A stretch of DNA of 64,000 nt from Vitellaria paradoxa (taxonomy: Eukaryota; Streptophyta; Magnoliopsida; Ericales; Sapotaceae): NCBI GenBank assembly GCA_019916065.1, contig CM034243.1, positions 930,001 through 994,000 on the forward strand, written 5' to 3'. Below are positions 57,201 through 64,000 of this stretch, piece by piece. A model generated the notes under the pieces. That model saw nothing but the letters and a program-made list of their open reading frames with translations. It searched no databases and was not told the DNA's origin. The translations under genes were made by a program, and so were the position numbers. How positions within the stretch are numbered: position 1 is the stretch's first letter; each line of letters starts with the position of its first letter.

Positions 57201-59985
57201 CCATAATTTGGTTCATTCATCTTCAACTTGCATTATGGAAGTAAATATATGCACCTGTTATAGCTTTCTTTGCTTCATTGGCATGATTGGTAATTTGATA
57301 CCCCATTTCTTTTTTCCTTCTCTTTTCCAGTGCAAGTGTTTTTGGAGTTTCAGCTAATTCAATGCAATGTTCCTATGATCAAAGAGGAAACAGTGTGCCA
57401 ACAATTCTGCTTATGATGCAAAAGTGTTTGTATTCAGAAGGAGGCCTCCAAGTATGTTTATACTTAATGAATTCTTAAGTAGTTGCTCCTTTAAAGCTTG
57501 TTCAAACTCTGATGGCCATTTCATATGTTGATTAAAGGCAGAAGGAATATTTCGAATAGCTGCTGAGAACAGCCAAGAAGAGTATGTTCGGGACCAGCTG
57601 AACAAGGGTGTTGTGCCACATGGAATTGACGTTCACTGTTTGGCAGGGCTGATAAAGGTATCTATGCAAGTGGTTAAAGGTCATCCAGCTTGGGAAATTG
57701 CCAAGCATCACAAGATGAGAACTAATAATGGTCAAACCTAAAGGCACAATAAAGTTGTTTATTAGATATTATTACTTCGTTTAAAGGGCAGGGAGCCTTC
57801 TGTTCAGCCATTTGTTTATCAGATATCCTGATTACTCTCCTTGAACTTTTGACCTCTAATGCTCAGCCATTTGTTCCTTGCTCTAAAGATAAATTAAGTT
57901 ACAAAAATTATATTTTGTATCCAAATTGGTGATTTGCTTGTAATTTGTGTTTGAAAACATTAATAGATTTCCTTTTAGGCTCAAGATGATTTCAAATTCA
58001 TAAGCAGGTTCAACCATTGGTTCATTAGGTTTTGGGTAAGGATGGCCCTGTGCACAAGGCTCCGGCCTATGCAGGGTTTGGGGAAGGCAACGTATGCAGT
58101 CGTACCTCCCTGTAAGACTCTGTACATTGCATATGAAATAATTTTGATGGGGCTGCCATATTTCTGTAGTCTAGGGCCTAGGCTCCTGATTAAGGCTTTT
58201 GTTCAAGTGCTGCATCAGATTTTTTACCTGTCAACGGGTATTATTACTATTTTAATCTTTTAGTAATTCTATTTTCTTTTAGTTATGCAACCAAAATTGA
58301 TTACTGCAATTTTACGTTGTCCAGGCATGGTTCAGAGAACTTCCTGCTGGAGTTCTTGACACTCTGACTCCGGAGAAGGTGATGCACTGCCACACAGTAG
58401 AGGAATGCACTCAACTTGTGAAGTTGCTTCCTCCAACTGAAGCTGCATTACTTGATTGGGCCATCAATTTGATGGCAGATGTTGTGCAGCATGAAAATCA
58501 CAATAAGATGGATGCGCGTAACATTGCTATGGTTTTTGCACCAAACATGACTCAGGTGCCTTACCATTTCTCGGCTTTTAACTTTTCCTGTTTCCTTGGT
58601 TCTGAGATGTCCTAGTTGGTTTGTCCTCATCTAAGAAGTACAAGTACGGATACGAGATACGGCAATTTTGCAAACATGAGAAAACAGACACGATGATGAT
58701 ACAAAAATAATAAAAAAATGAAGTTATATATTTTATTGAAAATATATTTGAACCTAGTAATATTTTATGACAGTAATAAAGCAATAAGCATAAATATAGT
58801 GCATGAATGTGCACCATTTCCTTTATAAAATGGACATATATTATACCTCGACATATAGTATACCTGCAAGTTATATGTGAATTATTGATTGAAAAGATAT
58901 CCTTTTTTTTTTTTAAGTGAATTTTACTTTTTACATTTTGGCCTCGAATAAGTACCTAAATTACAAAATGACCCCTAAAAAAATTTTAAGTATCACATTT
59001 TAACCCCTGCCATATCCCTCTTTTGTTGGACAGAAAAATAAAGTAACTAGACATGCCACGTGATGTGTCTAATACGAATCTTAGCGTGTCCGTGTCCGTG
59101 TCCGTATCCGTATCCGTATCCGATATGAATAGGATACGAGTGTGGACTTATTTAGAAGTGCCTGTGCCTCTTAGGTCCTCGTAGCTTTTGATGGATCGAG
59201 ACAATAAAATAGCTACATGCTTTACAATTACAATGATCCCATGTAATTCAGGCATTCACCCATGGCATGCTTAAGTTGATGTGTGCTGATCAATTTGTAC
59301 CCTTGGTTCATGAGGCTGCAACACCTGCATGTGTGGGGTCTTTGTGGAATTTCTTCTTGCGGAAACATCTAAATTTGCTATGCTTTAAATGACTGGTTAT
59401 TCTTTCTACATGATGCAGATGGCCGACCCTTTGAACGCATTGATTCATGCAGTTCAAGTTATGAACTTCCTGAAGACACTCATTGTTAAAACCCTCAAAG
59501 AAAGAGAAGAATCAGCACGGGCTAGATTGCTGCCGTCACGAACTGAGTCTCCCATGAACATGGATGATTCTTATTCATCAAAAGTGAGCTGGGTGCTTTC
59601 ACATGGCCAAACTTTAGATGGTCGTATTGGTGGTGGACCTGCTGAAAGTAACCACCTTTGTGGGAGTGCCACTTTAGAAAAATTGGAATGTGGTGGCATG
59701 GAGGAATTGTGGAGGTCTGAGAGTAAGAATGATGCTGAAGTGGGGCATGAGTCTACTTCAGGTAGGACCACACCAGTTATGGGCAAAATGGCGAATTTGG
59801 AAAACGGTTTGAGAGGTGAGCAGGAAGATGGGGAAGTTGAAGGCATGTTTGAGAGGCCAAGTTTGAAAGAAGGGATGAGGAAACTTTGCGCACACCCTGT
59901 ATTCCAGTTGAGCAAGCCAGTTAAGAGAAGTGAAGGCCTTGGGGTTGTAAATAGTAGGGGACAAGGTGGAGAAGCTTGGGCATGA
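51266..59985 (+). CDS. ROPGAP: Rop GTPase-activating protein with CRIB motif, 5 coding exons
   Basis: Exons 51266-51717, 57331-57451, 57538-57657, 58325-58555 and 59419-59985, all GT-AG and in frame, giving 496 residues, the usual size. The N-terminus has an Asp-rich run (43-48) and a conserved PILDILAAVLRKSLV helix (78-92). The CRIB motif spans about 108-134 (IDIGWPTDVRHVSHVTFDRF). The RhoGAP domain runs from about 150 to 345: GIFR with the arginine finger Arg197, then HCLAGLIK, WFRELPAGVLD, LLPPTEAALLDWAINLMADV and NIAMVFAPNMTQ. The C-terminal 150 residues are variable. The protein speeds GTP hydrolysis by plant Rop/RAC GTPases and the CRIB motif tightens binding, so it restricts Rop signalling at the plasma membrane (polar growth, hypoxia response); that is family knowledge. 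The first intron is 5.6 kb and carries an LTR retrotransposon and other relics. The start is the first ATG and gives the family-like N-terminus MTRLFRSKS. Confidence 0.96.
52139..52505 (+). repeat. Solo-LTR or LTR relics in RopGAP intron 1
   Basis: The word TTGATATATATTGTTG occurs three times (about 52141, 52400 and 52442). Two copies continue into a shared TTAAGTTTT and GGAGAATTGGTG stretch. After the first copy lies TGATATCAAAGC (52204-52215), which resembles the initiator tRNA-Met primer-binding site TGGTATCAGAGC. I infer the LTR end and start of the internal region of an old retroelement, partly duplicated. Confidence 0.5.
52658..52909 (+). CDS. Intronic 83-residue open frame, unknown
   Basis: A short open frame, in the same strand as the host gene, inside RopGAP intron 1. 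The peptide is charged (KGEKMKLKEEILRRE, then FVVVGDEVFGALHFGLCEGS). I recognise no domain. The GC and codon use look more gene-like than the surrounding intron, so it may be a captured gene fragment or a remnant of a mobile element. It is not likely to be expressed as a protein on its own. Confidence 0.2.
   Translation: MGKYQFTSTVSGFVVQLEKGEKMKLKEEILRRESSFSDAEATFVVVGDEVFGALHFGLCEGSAKAILNEEVGTEARWQLEDLD
54236..54240. repeat. Left target-site duplication (GCAAC)
   Basis: Identical to 56158-56162 on the far side of the LTR retrotransposon. Confidence 0.9.
54241..54617 (+). repeat. 5' LTR
   Basis: Contains a TATA-like TATTTAAAGG (54448-54457) and a (TC)n tract at 54561-54580. It ends in TACATCA. 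Confidence 0.9.
54622..54633 (+). other. Primer-binding site (initiator tRNA-Met type)
   Basis: TGATATCAGAGC, four bases past the 5' LTR. Confidence 0.85.
54908..55711 (+). CDS. Retrotransposon internal ORF, 267 residues, acidic
   Basis: The only long frame of the element. Around residues 40-65 is an amphipathic stretch (MQTQIAALTETIQRLNARL) that could form a coiled coil of the kind seen at the start of Gag proteins. Residues about 110-150 are strongly acidic (SDDDHFEVK, EELIYESDPDDFYFSDYEDD). No zinc knuckle (CCHC), protease or polymerase motif is present. The tail is hydrophobic and aromatic (LLLQVGSFFVFFQHLQVLF). It could be a Gag remnant or a protein unique to this family. The first ATG is taken as the start; an upstream GC-rich leader (54634-54907) has repeated CTCCGGCNACC words. 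Whether it is translated is unknown. Confidence 0.55.
   Translation: MCSARSSDKALATSRRLRNTSLFIFVDSKLSVHYRVQSNNNQMQTQIAALTETIQRLNARLDTWEEYYWLSNSIHLCCNQILNSKSNTVSTPLFDALIEISKVIDEPNRKSDDDHFEVKREPNDDQIEELIYESDPDDFYFSDYEDDDQSVGKPLDEIVATAEIIATNEVISFYEAQISSDITNVLVGTIGLKSMPKIYGASVDFVFPTPKLLLQVGSFFVFFQHLQVLFSESQNFYFGRLGGYTRYLPFLTRVHELWEQLEHSLCS
55766..55778 (+). other. Polypurine tract
   Basis: AAGGGGTGGAGAA immediately before the 3' LTR, as needed for plus-strand priming. Confidence 0.85.
55779..56157 (+). repeat. 3' LTR
   Basis: Direct repeat of 54241-54617 with small differences, for example a few extra bases in TTAATGAAGATGAAAATTTG against TTAATGAAAATTTG. Confidence 0.9.
56158..56162. repeat. Right target-site duplication (GCAAC)
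   Basis: Matches 54236-54240. Confidence 0.9.
56163..57330 (+). other. Distal RopGAP intron 1
   Basis: T-rich intron without identifiable element. An 86-codon hydrophobic frame at 56901-57161 is a by-product of T-richness. It ends in a polypyrimidine tract and CAG at 57330. Confidence 0.5.
58025..58150 (+). repeat. Mid-repetitive fragment in RopGAP intron 3
   Basis: GTGCACAAGGCTCC, GCAGGGTTTGGGG and GCAGTCGTACCTCCCTG are words I know from a repeat widespread in plant genomes (often GTGCACAAGGCTCCCGC with GCGGGGTCCGGGG). It is GC-richer than the intron around it. Ends are not defined; a SINE relic is possible. Confidence 0.4.
58640..59180. repeat. Dispersed repeat with hexanucleotide array, RopGAP intron 4
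   Basis: AGTACGGATACGAGATACGG on the left and GATACGAGTGTGGAC with GTGCCTGTGCCTCTTAGG on the right bracket an AT-rich centre. At 59085-59123 there is a run of CGTGTC units turning into CGTATC units. Similar CGTGTCCGTGTCC arrays occur in a plant dispersed repeat; its class is not known to me. Confidence 0.4.
59085..59123. repeat. (CGTGTC)n(CGTATC)n microsatellite
   Basis: Three copies of CGTGTC followed by three of CGTATC. Confidence 0.85.
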
Positions 59986-60574
59986 GATGTGATGAGATGC
60001 ATGCAACTTAGGCAGAATCCTGTATTTTAACTTTGTTAATTGAGTTCCATGATTTGTGTGAAAACATTTTGTTCTAGGATAGATGTCTCTCTTGTTTTGG
60101 TTGGTTTTGGTCTAGCTAGTTTCAGTATTTGAAATTGGCAAAAATGTTTTTTTTTTTTTTTCAGGTACTAATTGAGAGTCTTAAGATAAGATGAACATGT
60201 CCAAGGAATGTTCCTCCCCTTGTAATATGATTGGCTATGTAACTTGATGCACCATCTGAATAGAGTGTGAGATTATTTGTAGATAAGTACTGAGTTTATG
60301 GACACGTTTGCCTGGTTGCAGGAAAAACTGAAAGAACCCTTGGATGTGATCAAATTAATCTCGTACTTTTTTAAATGTGCTGGAAGGGCAAAGATGTTAT
60401 TTTGTAGGACCTTCTCTCCCCGGGGAATTAGAAAAAGGGTCTACTGCTGGCTTGGAGGCACTGTAATGGAAAATACCTTGCAATGTGCTCTCCACCCTTG
60501 AATAAGGGTGAAGTTTACATTACTACTCTCCTAATTATGCAGTTATCTTCTTTACTGTAGGTACTTTTTACAAG

Positions 60575-60579
<5 letters not shown>
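59986..60579 (+). other. RopGAP 3' untranslated region and downstream
   Basis: Follows the TGA stop. No clear poly(A) signal was fixed. A 67-codon frame at 60298-60501 has no recognisable domain and is not supported. Confidence 0.4.

Positions 60580-60609
<30 letters not shown>
60578..60609. repeat. CA microsatellite
   Basis: (CA)n of about 30 bases. Confidence 0.9.
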
Positions 60610-60613
<4 letters not shown>

Positions 60614-62130
60614 TCAGAAGTCACCAATGGTCCAATAATTTGTTTATTGTTTATCCTTCATGTAACAAATTATTCTCGACAAAGGGGCAAAATAATAGTT
60701 ATACTTTTGTGCTCCTTCTGAATCATAATATGTACATAACTAATTAATAATTAAGGAAGTGACCGCTCACCAATTAAAATAGGGAAGTGCCAGTCATATC
60801 CATTGGCATTGAACAATCGAACTAGATCTGACTTGACCGTATGCATATATACACGTGGGAAACTCCGAATCAAACGTCCGTTAGTTTCTGGTTTTGATTT
60901 TTCGCCCTAACCTTATTAATACAGTTGGAGCTTAATTTGTTACCCCAAGGACCTGGATGACAAGAAATTAAGCTCCGTCACTTGACATGAAATTTCTATT
61001 CAAGGCCACTTGTATCAAATTTCTAATCAGCCACAGGTACTTGCACGTGCTGAATCACCAAGTAGCACTGTTCCTGATATATAATATATATGTGTGTGTG
61101 TGTCTTCGAAAATTTTTCAACAAATGGGTAATAAAGAAGATGACCCACTGATAATGCTAATTACCCTAATAATGGCTGCTTTCCTCCAAATCTACAGTGT
61201 AAACATATGATATATAACAAATAATAAATAAACAAAGAGGGGATGGATGGTTACTGCAACCCACATATTTTACAATTTATATGACAGCAAATTAATGATG
61301 AGATCGAACGTGGATATGTGCAGAACATCCATATCTTTTTCAAACGCCGTCCAATGGAAATATATATAGAATAAGAGGTAGAACATCCATGTCTTTTTTA
61401 AATACCGTCCATGTCTTTTAGTGACTTTTGAGTTTATAAATTATTGTAACTGAGTAGAAAAGTAATAAAAATTAGTAACTTATTAAATACTTAAAAATTA
61501 GAAATCGGTACTTTTTGCTAAAAATTTACCTTCAAACGCCTCCTAGATCGTAGCAACTCCTAGGTGCCAAGTGTTTCAAACTAAAGAATATATCATTAAG
61601 AATTTGTATAAATTATATTGAATTTTTATTTCTTCAAAATTTAATAAATTATGATTTAACATTAAATTAAGGATCATATATATATATATATATATATATA
61701 TTTCAACTTTTAAAATTGTGAACAAAAAATGGGTCACAAATTATCATAATCCATCATCGCCCACTGAACAATTTCTCTTCGCTCTATATATTTCCTAATC
61801 CAGTGAAAGTGAAAGTGGAGAGTATGTTGAAACCCAAAACTTCCATAGATGGCTTTCAATTTATTGCAAAGAGCTTGCATGGGCAAAAGAGGGGTTCGAT
61901 CTCAAAGTTGAAGAGGAGGAGTTTTGTACAATTTTGGCGTTTTCAATTTGAGAATTCTTTAGGCATAAAGTTTTTCTTGTTAAATTACTGACAATGACAC
62001 TAATAGCTAGAATGGAAAAAAGCAACAGTGTTGGCTTAGGGATATTTTTGATATAACAATAAAAGCGAGTGATGATTTGGAGGCACCGATATTTATATAT
62101 ATAACTTAATTGAAAAAACTTACATATACA
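60610..62130. other. Intergenic; no supported gene
   Basis: Holds an interrupted direct repeat (AGAACATCCATATCTTTTTC near 61322 and AGAACATCCATGTCTTTTTT near 61381), an AT tract at 61677-61700 and a 62-codon basic open frame at 61803-61991 preceded by CTCTATATATTTCC (61780-61793). The frame has no domain I recognise and is unlikely to be a gene. Confidence 0.4.
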
Positions 62131-62139
62131 CCATTAAAA

Positions 62140-62400
62140 TGAAAATTTTTCAGCCACTCCTAAAAGTGGTTACTAAAACAAATTAGTGACCGTTTTCTGA
62201 TAAATCTTCAAAGATCACTTGAGATTTTTAGCGACGGTCTAAAAAATAATTATATCAATGTTGTAACCTCCAGCAACAACTGCTAATTAAAATGGTTGTG
62301 AATTTTTACTTAATGGTCACTATAATTGGTCACCTATGTTTTCCTTGGTCTGCTACATGGTCCTTAGTAGCCAATGATTGAAACGGTCATGGATTGGTTC
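62140..62400. repeat. Possible CACTA-type subterminal remnant
   Basis: Repeated words in both directions: GTGACCGTTTTCTG, TTAGCGACGGTCT, ATGGTCACTATAATTGGTCAC. Plant CACTA ends often carry GCGACGG/GTGACCG repeats. No CACTA terminus was found. Confidence 0.3.
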
Positions 62401-62420
62401 AATTAGCAACTGCATACAAA

Positions 62421-62463
62421 TTTTTTTTTTTGGGGGGGGGGGGAGAGGAAGGGGGGGGTGGGC
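62421..62463 (+). repeat. T11-G12 and further G-runs; G-quadruplex candidate
   Basis: Eleven T, then twelve or so G, then GAGAGGAA, then eight or more G, T and GGG. Confidence 0.7.
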
Positions 62464-64000
62464 CAACTGTCCCAATGCCCTTGATTGCATTACAAGCAAA
62501 TTATGGTAAATTATGTGCACTAGATGCAAGCGAAGCATGAGCGATGCACAAGATTATTATGTTTTGTATTTTTTTTTTTTTATAGTAGACGAGAATATTA
62601 AAGAAAATGTAAAAGAACAATTAAAAATAAGTTAAAATATTTCAAAAATCACTTAATTATATACTTTCAAATTATATATGATAATTGAAGGAATATTAAT
62701 AGAAAAAGTTCAACAAATATTAGGGCTTCGCTAACTGCTACTGGGGTTGCTTTGTTAAAATTGCATTGATCAACCAGGTAGAACAAAACCACCTGCTCTC
62801 CCCCAACAGCAGCAGCAGCCCATGTGATTTTTTCCTTTTTTTCCCCAACGTAGAAAAATGGAATTCTCGTACATCATTATTTATTAGAAATTAATGAACC
62901 AAAAAATTAACCTACTAATGCCATTAGAAAATTTGGTCAAAAACTAAAAATGTCAGCTTCACGACATTCTAGCTAAAATACTTTTCTCACGAAATTTTTC
63001 AAACGAGAAAAGTAATTTTCCAAGCTACTATCATATATACATTTATAGTAGAATGGATTGGATTGGATCGGTGCAATTAACTTCAATTCTGTTGTGTCAT
63101 CTCTTTACTTCAATTCTGTTGTGTCATCTCTTTTACTTTGTTAGAATATCTTTCTTAAATTGGAGAATCATAAACTAAAAACACGTGACGCACGTACCCA
63201 AGAGAGAAAAGGAAGTTGTGATAGAAGAGGTAAAGTTTGGTCTCTTGATGTAGAGACAAAAAAGTCAATGGAGTATGGTATGCATTTGGAAAGTTATTCC
63301 CCAGTACTGTTTGCTCCAGGAGCAACAATAATTGGTGTGTGTGTGTGTGTGCATATATATACATATACATACACATTATTATTGGTCAAACTTATCGTGC
63401 ATGTAAGCATGCCCTGCCTTATATTTTCTGGCCAAACCAAAATTTGGATAAAACCAATTCAAAACTCGAGTTAACAACCTCTAATTGTTATTGTCTAAGC
63501 ACCCATTGCAAGTTGCTAAAAAAAAAAAAAGCAGTATAATATTGCAATATGAGGGGGGAACTCATTTGATTCCTTCCTCAAACCAAATTAACATGGATAT
63601 AAACATGCCAAGATGATCACCAACAATTGATATGCATCACTCTGCTATCGGCTATATATATATATATATATATTAATTAGTAACTACTCCTTAATTCCAT
63701 TAATTATCGAGTCCAACACGCATACACTACTACTTGTGCTATTGGTGAATGTAGAAAACAGATGCAAGGATCATTTTAAGCACGTTTTTTTGGTTGCAAG
63801 TGACTGTTGGTTGTGCATGATCACTGGCCATATATAGCAATAATTTATTGTTGGAGGTCAAAAAATTCGCTCCCTCCAAATATGAATTTGTACACAAGAA
63901 AAAAGTGAAAAAAAAAATTAGGCGGAGAGGGATATCTAATCAACGAAATGCTGACGTTTAAATTAAGAGCCAAAAAATTTTGAGAGAGAGAGAGTTCCAT
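62464..64000. other. Intergenic to the window edge; no supported gene
   Basis: AT-rich. Includes a perfect 27-bp tandem duplication (63080-63106 and 63107-63133), a GT tract (63335-63350), an AT tract (63654-63672) and a GA tract at the very end. Open frames at 63160-63539 overlap in different frames across the GT tract and are chance. Confidence 0.5.
63080..63133. repeat. 27-bp perfect tandem duplication
   Basis: Two identical copies of the unit beginning ACTTCAATTCTG and ending GTCATCTCTTT. Confidence 0.95.

Noticed and set aside
59571..60006. Minus-strand frames of 143 and 82 codons over RopGAP exon 5
   Set aside because: Antisense shadows of a coding exon.
61803..61991. 62-codon basic peptide with a TATA-like word upstream
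   Set aside because: No homology recognised, no leader or downstream gene structure, and this length is expected by chance.

Overview
The window is nuclear DNA of a flowering plant. It is AT-rich and gene-poor, with long introns, GT-AG splice sites, many microsatellites and a dense layer of small transposable elements. The protein-coding genes belong to plant-only or plant-typical families (a CDPK-related kinase, a CRIB-containing RopGAP, a SAUR), and a plant MIR166 hairpin is present. A woody eudicot is my best guess; the species cannot be read from the sequence.

Four real genes are supported. (1) MIR166, plus strand, about 13760-13955, a non-coding gene whose hairpin carries an intact miR166 and its star strand. 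(2) An intronless SAUR gene, plus strand, 23659-23982. (3) A CDPK-related kinase (CRK), minus strand, 11 coding exons from 38665 down to 27770, predicted at 600 residues. (4) A RopGAP with CRIB and RhoGAP domains, plus strand, 5 coding exons from 51266 to 59985, predicted at 496 residues. All splice junctions of the two multi-exon genes keep frame and rejoin conserved motifs. The genes do not form an operon or cluster. Their themes are related only loosely: leaf polarity (miR166), auxin response (SAUR), calcium/lipid-anchored kinase signalling (CRK) and Rop GTPase shut-off (RopGAP).

Layout: 1-13300 is intergenic and full of MITEs, with a CACTA-like terminus (about 4562-5710) and a LINE fragment with a 15-bp target duplication (8129-8475). 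13300-17000 holds the MIR166 promoter, hairpin and downstream non-coding DNA. 17290-18385 is a MITE split by an 809-bp hAT-type element with an 8-bp target duplication. 19258-19460 is a tRNA-like SINE with a 17-bp duplication. 22980-24320 is the SAUR locus. 27770-38665 is the CRK gene, whose 6.1-kb first intron contains a three-deep nest: a decayed RTE-type LINE, a TRIM element inside it, and a solo LTR inside the TRIM. 39000-51000 is intergenic with several MITE families and long AT-rich arrays. 51266-59985 is RopGAP, whose 5.6-kb first intron carries a complete 1.9-kb non-autonomous LTR retrotransposon (54241-56157) with matching 5-bp target duplications, PBS, PPT and one 267-residue reading frame but no reverse transcriptase. 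60000-64000 has no gene I can support.

The most noteworthy items are the MIR166 gene, the small LTR element with an acidic ORF in the RopGAP intron, the dated nest of insertions in the CRK intron, and several MITE families with multiple copies in this one window. I found no CRISPR, tRNA or rRNA genes.
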